DNA of 64,000 bases from assembly GCA_947445525.1 (NCBI GenBank), contig CANFDS010000001.1, positions 1 through 64,000 of the forward strand. The letters are read 5' to 3'. The first letter of the stretch is position 1. Each line of letters begins with the position of its first letter. Both the position numbers and the translations under genes were made by a program. The notes under the pieces are model-generated. The model worked only from the letters and a program-made list of their open reading frames with translations. It made no database searches and was not told the origin of the DNA. Source of the DNA: Actinomycetota bacterium. GTDB taxonomy: Bacteria > Actinomycetota > Thermoleophilia > Gaiellales > Gaiellaceae. This document shows, in pieces, positions 1-7,517 of this stretch.

Positions 1-762
1 CAGGTGTTCAAGCTCGACCAGCACGTCGACCGCTTCTGCCAGTCGCTCCAGGCCACGGCGATCAGGCCCCGGCTGGGCAAGGCGGAGTGGACGGAGGCGA
101 TCCTCGAGACCACGCGGCGCAACGACCTCCAGGACGCGTCGATCCGTTTCATCGCCACGCGTGGCGTGCCGAAGGCGATCATCGCCGACCCGCGCGACCA
201 CGAAGCGACGACGATCGTGTGGGCGGCCCCGTACATCTTCCTTGCCTCCGACGAGGGCCGCCGCCACGGCATCCGGCTGATGATCAGCTCGCTGCGCGGC
301 TTCACGCCGGACACGCTCGACCCGCGCTACAAGTCGCTCGACCGGCTGCACTTCCAGCTCGCGCGGATCGAGGCGGTGGCTGCAGGCTATGACGACCTGC
401 TGTGGCTCACCCGCGACGGCTACGTCGCCGAGGGGCCGGCGTCGAACGTCTTCATGGTGACCGGGGGCACGCTGATCACGCCGGGCCGCGAGATCCTGCG
501 CGGCATCACCCGCGCGACGATGCTCGAGCTGGCCGCCGAGCTGGGCATCCCGGCCCGCGAGGCCGATCTCACGCCGTACGACCTGTTCAACGCCGACGAG
601 GTGTTCACGTGCTCGACGGCGGGCGGCGCGCTGCCGGTGCGCGAGATCGCCGGCCGCACGATCGGCGGCGGCGAGGGCGCACGGCCGGTGACGACGGCGC
701 TCGACCAGCTGTACTGGCGCAAGCGCGAGGCCGGCTGGCACGGGACGCCGGTCGCCGGCTGA
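1..762 (+). CDS. Class IV PLP-dependent aminotransferase, 5'-truncated
   Basis: This is the C-terminal part of a branched-chain/D-amino-acid transaminase fold enzyme. The reading frame is already open at base 1 and homologues have more N-terminal sequence, so the GTG at base 4 is not a convincing start. The PLP-binding lysine is in RYKSLDRLHF (codon 331-333). The family pattern DGYVAEGPASNVF and the phosphate-contacting stretch TCSTAGGALPV follow. It would transfer an amino group between an amino acid or amine and a 2-oxo acid in the cytosol. Class IV members include BCAT, D-alanine transaminase, aminodeoxychorismate lyase and R-selective amine transaminases; the fragment does not decide among them. 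Confidence 0.85.
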   Translation, partial: QVFKLDQHVDRFCQSLQATAIRPRLGKAEWTEAILETTRRNDLQDASIRFIATRGVPKAIIADPRDHEATTIVWAAPYIFLASDEGRRHGIRLMISSLRGFTPDTLDPRYKSLDRLHFQLARIEAVAAGYDDLLWLTRDGYVAEGPASNVFMVTGGTLITPGREILRGITRATMLELAAELGIPAREADLTPYDLFNADEVFTCSTAGGALPVREIAGRTIGGGEGARPVTTALDQLYWRKREAGWHGTPVAG

Positions 763-766
763 AGGT

Positions 767-813
767 CGGGCGGCGGGTCGAAGCCTGCGACAGAGGCTTC
801 GACCCGCCGCCCG
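767..813. terminator. Strong bidirectional hairpin between convergent genes
   Basis: A perfect 20-bp inverted repeat (arms 767-786 and 794-813) with a 7-base loop lies between the stop of the class IV aminotransferase and the stop of the convergent substrate-binding protein gene. There is no T tract, as is common in GC-rich actinobacterial terminators. It probably ends both transcripts. Confidence 0.75.
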
Positions 814-834
814 CGGCACACCTGGAGCGTCCGG

Positions 835-2430
835 CTACTTGATCTGCAGCCGGTCGACGTAGATGCTGTTGACGCCGAAGGTCGGCTCGCCCATCAGGCC
901 GCCGGAGACGCGCTTGCTCCACAGGCGGAGGTTCGCCGTCTCCACCAGCGGCACGTATGGATTCGCCGCCTCGAGCGCCTTGACGATGTTCACCACGAAG
1001 CGGTCGCGGCGCTTGCCCGGCTCCGTGGTCATCGCCAGCGGGATGTTCTTGTCGACGGTCGGGTTCGAGAAGTTCGAGAAGTTCTGACCGCCGGTCGTGC
1101 CGAAGTAGAGGAAGCCGAAGTACGCCGGGTCGATGACGACCGGCCCGAGGCTGGCGATCCAGGCCTCGTACTTCTTCTTCGCCCGGTCGGCCTCGAACTG
1201 GGCGCTGGTAGCCACCGTGTTGATGTTCACCTTGATTCCGACGAGGGAGAGCTGGGACTGGATCGCCGTGGCGAGCGGCACCACGTACGCGCCCGGCCGG
1301 CACGGGCAGATCGTCAGGGTGAACTCGAACCCGCTCGCGTAGCCGGCGTCGGCCAGTAGCTTCTTCGCCTTCGCCGTGTCGTAGTCGAGGTTGCCGGGCA
1401 CCTTCACGGGCGTCGGGATCGTGCTCGACACCTGCGTCGCCGGGATGACCCCGTAGCCTGCGTACACCGTGTTGAGAAGCGCCTTGCGGTCGATCGCGTG
1501 GTTCAGCGCCTCACGCACGCGGACGTCGGAGAACGGCTTGAAGCCGACGTTCGGGATCAGAGAGTCGTGCCACGGGGTCGGCCCGGCGGTCACCTGCACG
1601 TCGCTGCCGCTCGCCGCCGACTTCGCCTGCTGGAAGTCGAGGCCGTTGGTGTAGTCGGCCTGGCCCTTCTGCACGAGCTGGAGCCGCGCGGATGAATCCG
1701 GGATGGCACGGGCAACGACCGCCGGGATGTTGACCTTCCCCCACCAGTTCGGGTTCGCCTTGAAGTAGACGACCTGGCCCGGCTGGATCCCCTCGAGCTT
1801 GTAGGGGCCGAAGGTTGCCGTGTTGACCCTGAGCCAGTTGCGAGCCCACGGGTCGGCGTCGGTGACGTGCTTCTTCGCCTCGGTGGCGTCGACGATCGCC
1901 ATCACGTAGTGCGTCAGCGAGCCGAGCAGCATCGGCGCGTTGTTCAGCAGGTTCATCCGGAAGCGCTTGTCGTCGATCACCGTGATCGGGTTCTTCTGGT
2001 CGACGTTGTTCACCGCGAACAGGAAGCGGGCGATCGGGTCGAGCGCCACCTTCCGCTCGAAGCTCCACTTCACAGCCGCCGAGTTGAGTTCGTTGCCCCA
2101 CTGGCTCTTGGCGTCGCGCAGGGTGAACTCCATCCCGCTCGACACCTTCTTCCACGACGTGGCGAGGAAGCCGTCGACCGAGAACGGGCCGGGCAGCTGC
2201 TTGTAGTCGGCCGCGTACGGCTTGTAGCGGACGAGCATGCTCGAGAAGATGTTGTACGTGTCGTTGCTCGGCAGGCCCTGGTAGTTCTCGGGATCGACGT
2301 CGACGGGCGTGCCGGCGATCGCCATGACGAGGGTACGGTTGGCCGACGACGAGCCGGCGAAGCCGAAGACGACCGGCAGGGCGGCAATCACCGCCAGTGC
2401 AGCGGCCAGCTTGGGCAGGTGTTTGCGCAT
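835..2430 (-). CDS. ABC transporter substrate-binding protein, family 5 (peptide/nickel/opine type)
   Basis: This 531-residue extracytoplasmic solute receptor fits the DppA/OppA family length. It has an N-terminal signal peptide (MRKHLPKL, then a hydrophobic stretch to about residue 25) but no lipobox cysteine, which is unusual for a Gram-positive receptor. The family 5 fold is seen in the motif VREALNHAIDRKALL and the C-terminal domain. It very likely serves the dppBCDF permease and ATPase genes 10 kb away on the same strand, since no other importer is present. The ATG start has GGAGG seven bases upstream. The gene has its own promoter, so it can be made in excess over the permease. Confidence 0.88.
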   Translation of the reverse strand: MRKHLPKLAAALAVIAALPVVFGFAGSSSANRTLVMAIAGTPVDVDPENYQGLPSNDTYNIFSSMLVRYKPYAADYKQLPGPFSVDGFLATSWKKVSSGMEFTLRDAKSQWGNELNSAAVKWSFERKVALDPIARFLFAVNNVDQKNPITVIDDKRFRMNLLNNAPMLLGSLTHYVMAIVDATEAKKHVTDADPWARNWLRVNTATFGPYKLEGIQPGQVVYFKANPNWWGKVNIPAVVARAIPDSSARLQLVQKGQADYTNGLDFQQAKSAASGSDVQVTAGPTPWHDSLIPNVGFKPFSDVRVREALNHAIDRKALLNTVYAGYGVIPATQVSSTIPTPVKVPGNLDYDTAKAKKLLADAGYASGFEFTLTICPCRPGAYVVPLATAIQSQLSLVGIKVNINTVATSAQFEADRAKKKYEAWIASLGPVVIDPAYFGFLYFGTTGGQNFSNFSNPTVDKNIPLAMTTEPGKRRDRFVVNIVKALEAANPYVPLVETANLRLWSKRVSGGLMGEPTFGVNSIYVDRLQIK

Positions 2431-2477
2431 CGATGAACCTCCGGGAGATGGGACAACTGGGTGAGCAGGCCCGCGGG

Positions 2478-2506
2478 AGGATACTGCCCAGCGGGCCGCG
2501 GTTCAA
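2478..2506 (-). promoter_or_regulatory. Sigma-70-like promoter for the substrate-binding protein gene
   Basis: On the minus strand TTGAAC (2501-2506) and TATCCT (2478-2483) are separated by 17 bases. This predicts a transcript start near 2471 and a leader of about 40 bases containing the GGAGG site. Confidence 0.6.
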
Positions 2507-2651
2507 CCCGAGTCGGGGCCGGCGGAGAACTGCCCAACGGCGCTGCCGCCGCGAATGCGACGCGACCCGCGCCCGCGCTCTCCCGGTCGCAGCTGATTCC
2601 TCCGAGAGGGAGGGATCGGTTCGCGGCGAGACCTGCGGGGCCACGCCGCGC

Positions 2652-3389
2652 CTACATCACGTGGCCGCCGCTGACGTTGAGGACGGAGCCGGTGTAGTAC
2701 CCGCCGCCGACCTCGCTGGCCAGGAGCAGCGCGGTTGGCGCGATCTCCTCGGGCCGGCCGAGCCGCTTGAGCGCGACGTCGTTGGTGATCACGTCGATGG
2801 CCTTGGCGTCGATCGAGTCGAGGATCGCGGTGCGGGTCGGGCCGGGCGCGATGGCGTTGACGGTGATGCCGTGCTCGGCCACCTCGGCGGCGATCGACTT
2901 GGTGAGCGTGTGCACGCCGCCCTTCGCCGCGCAGTAGTGGCCCATTCCGGGGGCGCCGCAGAAGCCGAGCTGCGAGCCCGTGTTGATGATCCGCCCGTAC
3001 TTCTGCGCGATCATCGTCGGCAGCACGGCACGGCAGCCGAGGAAGACCGAGGTCAGGTCGATATCGATCATCCGCTGCCACTGCACGAGCGTCATGTCGA
3101 CGGTGAGGGCGAAGTCGCCGATGCCGGCGTTGTTCACCATCACGTCCACGCCGCCGAGCCTGGCGATGGCGGCGGCAACGGTCCTGTTCACCGACGCCTC
3201 CTTCGCCACGTCCACCTTCAGCGCGAACGCGTGGCCACCGATCTCGGCGGCCACGGCCTTCGCCCCGTCGAGGTCGAGGTCGAGCACCGCCACGCGCGCG
3301 CCCTCCTGCGCGAAGAGCGTGACGATTGCCTTGCCGATGCCGCTGGCCGCCCCGGTGACGATCGCCTTCCTGCCGTCGAGCTGTCCCAT
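2652..3389 (-). CDS. Short-chain dehydrogenase/reductase (SDR)
   Basis: This 245-residue classical SDR is an NAD(P)-dependent alcohol/ketone oxidoreductase. It has the nucleotide motif TGAASGIG (residues 12-19), NNAG (86-89) and the catalytic Ser139, Tyr152 and Lys156 (in HYCAAKGG). It is the last gene of the catabolic block and its ATG abuts the stop of the acyl-CoA ligase gene. That context suggests oxidation or reduction of a hydroxy/keto intermediate of the same pathway. The FabG-like sequence cannot define the substrate. Confidence 0.88.
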   Translation of the reverse strand: MGQLDGRKAIVTGAASGIGKAIVTLFAQEGARVAVLDLDLDGAKAVAAEIGGHAFALKVDVAKEASVNRTVAAAIARLGGVDVMVNNAGIGDFALTVDMTLVQWQRMIDIDLTSVFLGCRAVLPTMIAQKYGRIINTGSQLGFCGAPGMGHYCAAKGGVHTLTKSIAAEVAEHGITVNAIAPGPTRTAILDSIDAKAIDVITNDVALKRLGRPEEIAPTALLLASEVGGGYYTGSVLNVSGGHVM

Positions 3390-4928
3390 CTAGCTGGTCT
3401 CCTGTTCTCGAAGGTCGCGCCGAAGCACCTTGCCCGCCGCGTTGCGCGGCAGCTCGGCGATGAACGTGATCGACTTGGGCAGCTTGTAGCGCGCGAGCCG
3501 CTCCTCGCAGAACGCGAGCAGCTCGGCCTCGGTGACGGTCGCGCCGCTGCGGACGACGACGTGGGCGGCGAGCGCCTCGCCCCAGTACTCGTCCTTGACC
3601 CCCACGCACGCGGCCTCCCTGACGGCCGGGTGGTGGTGGAGCACCTCTTCGATCTCGCGCGGGTAGATGTTCACGCCGCCCGAGATAATCATGTCCTTCT
3701 TGCGGTCGACGATGTAGATGAAGCCCTCGTCGTCCTTCACCGCCAGGTCGCCGGCCGAGAACCAGCCGTCGCGCAGGCTCTCGGCGGTCGCCTCGGGCAG
3801 GCCCCAGTAGCCGTTGAAGAGGTACGGGCTGCGGCTGAACAGCTCACCCACCTCGTTCGGGCCGACCTCCTGGCCGGCGTCGTCGAGCAGCTTCACCTCG
3901 GTGTTGGGGATCGGCAAGCCGACGCACTGGATCTTGCGCAGCTGGTCGGGCGGCCGCAGGTTGCTGACGATCGAGCCCTCGGTCGAGCCGTACGTCTCGT
4001 GCAGCAGGCCCTCGCCGAAGTACGCGACAATCTTCTCCTTCGTCGCCTGCGGCAGCGGAGCGGCGTTCGAGATGATCGTGCGCAGGTGCGCCGGCTTGAA
4101 CGTGGCGAGCGTCTCGGGCGGCAGCGCGAAGATCGCATTGAAGTGCGTCGGCACGAAGAAGACGTTGGTCAGCTCCATGTCGCGCAGCGTGCGCAGCGTC
4201 CACTCCGGGTCGTACTTGGGCGGGCCGACCTCGGTGAAGCCGCCGTTCGCGATGGGGGCGACGGCGAACGCGAAGCCGGCACCGTGGTACAGCGGCGCCG
4301 TCGCCAGCGCGCGATCGTCCTGCGAGTAGCAGCCGAACTCGACCGCCATCGCGTGAAACGTGAGCGAGCGCGAGCGGTGCGAGAGCATCGCTCCCTTGGG
4401 ATGGCCCGTCGTGCCGGCGGTGTACGAGAGCGAAAAGAGATCCCACTCCTCGATCTGCACGTCGGGACACACGGGCCGCGCCGCCGCGACGAGCCTCTCG
4501 TAGTCGCCGCCGCCGCCGACGACGACGATCCGCTCCACCGTCGGCAGGTCGGTCGCGCGCGCCAGCGCCTCGAGCGATGCGTGCACGAAGAGCACACGCG
4601 CGCCGCTGTCGTTGCAGATATACGCCAGCTCCGGCCCGGTCAGCTTCGGGTTCACCATCGCGGTGACGCCGCCCGCTGCCGCGACGCCCAGCACGATCTC
4701 GATGAACTCGAGGCAGTTTGGCGCCATCAGGGCGCTCCGGTCGCCCTTGACGAGCCCCAGCGTGTCGGCGGCGAGGTCGGCGACCCGGTCGATCCGCTCG
4801 ACCAGCTGCGCGTACGTGTAGCTGTGCCCGGCCATGGCGAGCGCGACCTTGCCCGGCGTGCGCGCCGCCGCAGCGCGTACGCCGGTGTCGATCAGGACGG
4901 GCCGGTACGTCTCGGGGAGGTCAGGCAA
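3390..4928 (-). CDS. AMP-forming acyl-CoA synthetase / carboxylate-CoA ligase
   Basis: This 512-residue ANL-superfamily ligase activates a carboxylic acid as acyl-AMP and then as the CoA thioester. Visible motifs are the P-loop YTAGTTGHPKG (about 163-173), YGSTEG, the hinge DRKKDMIISGGVNIYP and the catalytic lysine near residue 500 in NAAGKVLRR. Length and motifs fit medium/long-chain or aromatic acid ligases. It overlaps the isochorismatase-like gene by 8 bases and abuts the SDR gene, so it is translationally coupled within the operon. Confidence 0.88.
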   Translation of the reverse strand: MPDLPETYRPVLIDTGVRAAAARTPGKVALAMAGHSYTYAQLVERIDRVADLAADTLGLVKGDRSALMAPNCLEFIEIVLGVAAAGGVTAMVNPKLTGPELAYICNDSGARVLFVHASLEALARATDLPTVERIVVVGGGGDYERLVAAARPVCPDVQIEEWDLFSLSYTAGTTGHPKGAMLSHRSRSLTFHAMAVEFGCYSQDDRALATAPLYHGAGFAFAVAPIANGGFTEVGPPKYDPEWTLRTLRDMELTNVFFVPTHFNAIFALPPETLATFKPAHLRTIISNAAPLPQATKEKIVAYFGEGLLHETYGSTEGSIVSNLRPPDQLRKIQCVGLPIPNTEVKLLDDAGQEVGPNEVGELFSRSPYLFNGYWGLPEATAESLRDGWFSAGDLAVKDDEGFIYIVDRKKDMIISGGVNIYPREIEEVLHHHPAVREAACVGVKDEYWGEALAAHVVVRSGATVTEAELLAFCEERLARYKLPKSITFIAELPRNAAGKVLRRDLREQETS

Positions 4929-5544
4929 CCTGCACCGGCTCCTTCGCCCACGCGTCCACGACGTCGCTCACGCCGACGACGCGGGCGAAGCCGAAGCCCA
5001 TCGTCCTCAGCGAGACGCGATGCCGCTCCTCCTCCAGCTCGCCGCAGGCGTCGGCCACCACGAACACCTGGTAGTCGCGTTGGCTGGCGTCGCGCACCGT
5101 GGTCTCGACGCACATGTTCGTCGTCACCCCCGCCACGACCAGCCGCTGGATGCCCATGCTCGTCAGGATCGGCTCCAGCCGCGTGCCGTAGAACGAGGAG
5201 CAGCGGTTCTTGTCGATCACGAAGTCGCCGTCCACGGGCTGCAGCTCATCGACGAGCTCCATGTCCCACGTGCCCTCGACCAGGGCGTTGACATCGGCGA
5301 GCGCAGGCAGGAAGTGCTCCACGAGAACGCCGCCATCACGGAAGTCGGCACGGTAGACGAAGCGCGTGAAGACCACCGGCACCCCTGCCGCCCGGGCGGC
5401 GGAGACGAGCAGCACGCACCCCGGGATCGCCTCGGCCAGGCGCGCGTAGTCGAGGTCGAGCTGCGCGATCGACCCTTCCGAACGGCAGAAGCCGTTCTGC
5501 ATGTCGACGACGACGAGCGCCGTCCTGTCCCTCGTGAGCTGCAT
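4921..5544 (-). CDS. Isochorismatase-family cysteine hydrolase
   Basis: This 207-residue hydrolase has the complete catalytic triad of the family: Asp14 (VVVDMQNGF), Lys112 (VIDKNR) and Cys145 (GVTTNMCVETT). Relatives include N-carbamoylsarcosine amidase, nicotinamidase, biuret hydrolase and ureidoacrylate amidohydrolase. In this operon with an aminotransferase and a ligase, a C-N bond (amide or carbamoyl) hydrolase yielding a carboxylic acid is a reasonable inference. The ATG start is clear. Confidence 0.85.
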   Translation of the reverse strand: MQLTRDRTALVVVDMQNGFCRSEGSIAQLDLDYARLAEAIPGCVLLVSAARAAGVPVVFTRFVYRADFRDGGVLVEHFLPALADVNALVEGTWDMELVDELQPVDGDFVIDKNRCSSFYGTRLEPILTSMGIQRLVVAGVTTNMCVETTVRDASQRDYQVFVVADACGELEEERHRVSLRTMGFGFARVVGVSDVVDAWAKEPVQVA

Positions 5545-5556
5545 CGAAACCTCTGA

Positions 5557-6432
5557 CTAGACCGCGAGCGCGTCGGGAAGCTTGAACAGCTTGATCGCGT
5601 TGTTGCGGAAGAACTTCTTGGCCGACTCCTCGCGCAGGCCGAACTCGTCGATCTCGTTGCGCGCGCGCTCGAAGTCGATGACCGGGAAGTCGGTTCCGAA
5701 CATGCACTTCTCCTGCCCGAACGTGTTGAGGAAGTGGACGTACTCCTTCGGCCAGTGCTTCGGCCCGTAGGCGTCCGCGCACATGAAGACGTTCGCGTGC
5801 TTGTACGCGACCGCGATCATCTCGTCGGTCCAGGGCCAGCCCAGATGGATGCCGATCACCTTCAGCTCGGGGAAGTCGATGGCGACGCGGTCGAGCGTGA
5901 TCGGCCGGCCGACGCTGGGCAGCACGCGGTCGCGGTTGTAGTCGAGGCAGTGGCCGATCTGCATCATGATCGGCACGTCGAGCTCGCAGCACTTGTAGTA
6001 GAAGGGGTAGAACTTCGCGTGGTCGGGCGGCAGCTCGAACCAGTGCGGGTAGAGGTGCGCGCCAACGAAGCCGAGGTCGTTGATCCCGTGCTCGAGCAGC
6101 TTGACGCCCTTGTCGATCCGCGACGGGTCGATGCCGGCAAGGCCGGAGAAGCGGTCGGGATGCTCCTCGCACAGCTTGGCGACGCGGTCGTACGGGATCG
6201 CGAACGAGTACGGCAGGCCCTCGGCTCCCGCCCGCGTCGCCATGATCAGCGAGCGGTCGATCCTGGCGGCGTCCATCTTGTCGAGCATCCACTGGGTGGA
6301 GACGCCCTTGCGCAGCTCCTTCGGAAAGCCGATCTTGTCGAGGAAGACGTCGTCGACGCCGGTGTGCTTGCCGGCGATCTCCTCCGGCCCCATCAGGTTG
6401 ACGGTGATATCGATTGCGCGGATCTCGGACAC
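5557..6432 (-). CDS. Amidohydrolase-2 (ACMSD-like) family TIM-barrel protein
   Basis: The start is the GTG at 6432 (VSEIRAIDITV), because AGGAGG lies seven bases upstream; the longer frame runs through low-quality sequence overlapping the cupin gene. The 291-residue product has the PF04909 layout: a central IGHCLDYN, GIHLGWPWTDE and a late FGTDFP with the conserved Asp. The usual N-terminal H-x-H metal pair is absent: the corresponding strand reads DITVNL. Members decarboxylate or hydrolyse small acids. With the first metal ligands missing, the mechanism here is uncertain. Confidence 0.8.
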   Translation of the reverse strand: MSEIRAIDITVNLMGPEEIAGKHTGVDDVFLDKIGFPKELRKGVSTQWMLDKMDAARIDRSLIMATRAGAEGLPYSFAIPYDRVAKLCEEHPDRFSGLAGIDPSRIDKGVKLLEHGINDLGFVGAHLYPHWFELPPDHAKFYPFYYKCCELDVPIMMQIGHCLDYNRDRVLPSVGRPITLDRVAIDFPELKVIGIHLGWPWTDEMIAVAYKHANVFMCADAYGPKHWPKEYVHFLNTFGQEKCMFGTDFPVIDFERARNEIDEFGLREESAKKFFRNNAIKLFKLPDALAV

Positions 6433-6461
6433 TGGGATTCCCTCCTGGACGTACGGTGGCG

Positions 6462-7517
6462 TTAGGCGTCGCGGTGCGTGCTGCCGCGCATCTTCGAGAC
6501 GACGCCACGGCCGACCGTGTCGCCGAACTCGGCGGCAGCCTTGGTGGCCGCCCACTTCTTGAACTTGTCCTTCTCCTGGTAGCGCGTCCAGGGGGTCTCG
6601 GCCCACGGGGTGTGCTCGGCCGGCACGTCGAACGCAAGCTCGTCCATGTAGGCGTTACAGACCTCGTCCTGGAACGGGTAGTCGCGCGGCGGCCACGGGT
6701 AGCCCATCGGCGCATCCGTGTGCACGATAATCAGCGCGCCCGAGCGGCTCGCGAACGGACCGTGCCACCACTCCTGCGGGTGGCAGACGACGGTACCCGG
6801 CGCCATGATCCCCTCGTCGGCCAGCAGCGTGTCGCCGCCGAGCATGATGATCTCCTCGAAGCACTCGTGGTGGACGTGCTCGTAGGGGGCCTTGATGCCC
6901 GGCGCGATGAACGTGTAGCGCAGGTAGCCGCCGGGCGGCCCGTCGGCGCAGAAGCCCTCGGGATGCTGGTACGGCGTGTTCTGCGGGTCGGGCAGGCGCA
7001 GCGACTTGTGCATCAGCCCGTGGTAGTCGGGCAGCGACATGACCCACTCCATGTCGCGCACGCGCAGCACCAGGTTGTCGGTATAGGGCGGCGGGTACGA
7101 GGGCGCGTTGGGGTTCCACCAGACGAGCGCGAGCGCGCCCTGTTCGGAGCGTACCTCGCCACCGCCGCAGCCCTGCGGCAGGTGGATGTAGGCACCCGTG
7201 CCGATCCGGTCGCCGTTCAGCGACAGCTCGCCGCGCAGCGTGAAGATCTCCAGGGCGCCGCCCTTGCCGTCGAACTTCTTGCGGTACTTCGCCGGGAACT
7301 CCACGACGAGAGTGTGCGCGCCGGAGTGCGTGTCCCTGCTCATCAGCGCGCCCGTCAGCCCGCCGACGGCATCGGGGACGTCCTTCAGCAGCGGCGCACG
7401 GTCGAACTGGAGGAAGTTGTAGAAGTTCGGGATGTCGCGGCGCCAGTGCTCCTTCGTGGGGCGGCGTCCCGGCTTCGCGCGGGGCTTCGGGGCTGCGGCC
7501 TTCTGCTCGTGTGCCAT
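6462..7517 (-). CDS. Double-cupin domain protein (paralogue of 53890-54780)
   Basis: This 351-residue protein has two cupin barrels. The first contains GGALEIFTLRGEL and LPQGCGGGEV, the second HVHHECFEEIIMLGGD and a late WWHGPF, giving plausible metal-binding histidines. The N-terminus is basic. It shares the signature HKSLR-PDP and the block DAPMG with the cupin at 53890-54780, so the two catabolic islands carry paralogues. Its stop-to-start arrangement with the flavoenzyme gene (abutting at 7517/7518) places it in the operon. Cupins of this kind may be dioxygenases, isomerases or lyases; none is assignable. Confidence 0.8.
   Translation of the reverse strand: MAHEQKAAAPKPRAKPGRRPTKEHWRRDIPNFYNFLQFDRAPLLKDVPDAVGGLTGALMSRDTHSGAHTLVVEFPAKYRKKFDGKGGALEIFTLRGELSLNGDRIGTGAYIHLPQGCGGGEVRSEQGALALVWWNPNAPSYPPPYTDNLVLRVRDMEWVMSLPDYHGLMHKSLRLPDPQNTPYQHPEGFCADGPPGGYLRYTFIAPGIKAPYEHVHHECFEEIIMLGGDTLLADEGIMAPGTVVCHPQEWWHGPFASRSGALIIVHTDAPMGYPWPPRDYPFQDEVCNAYMDELAFDVPAEHTPWAETPWTRYQEKDKFKKWAATKAAAEFGDTVGRGVVSKMRGSTHRDA

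Noticed and set aside
2397-5291. Open plus-strand frame of more than 900 codons antisense to SDR, ligase and isochorismatase genes
   Set aside because: No domain or start signal; the minus-strand genes carry full catalytic motifs.
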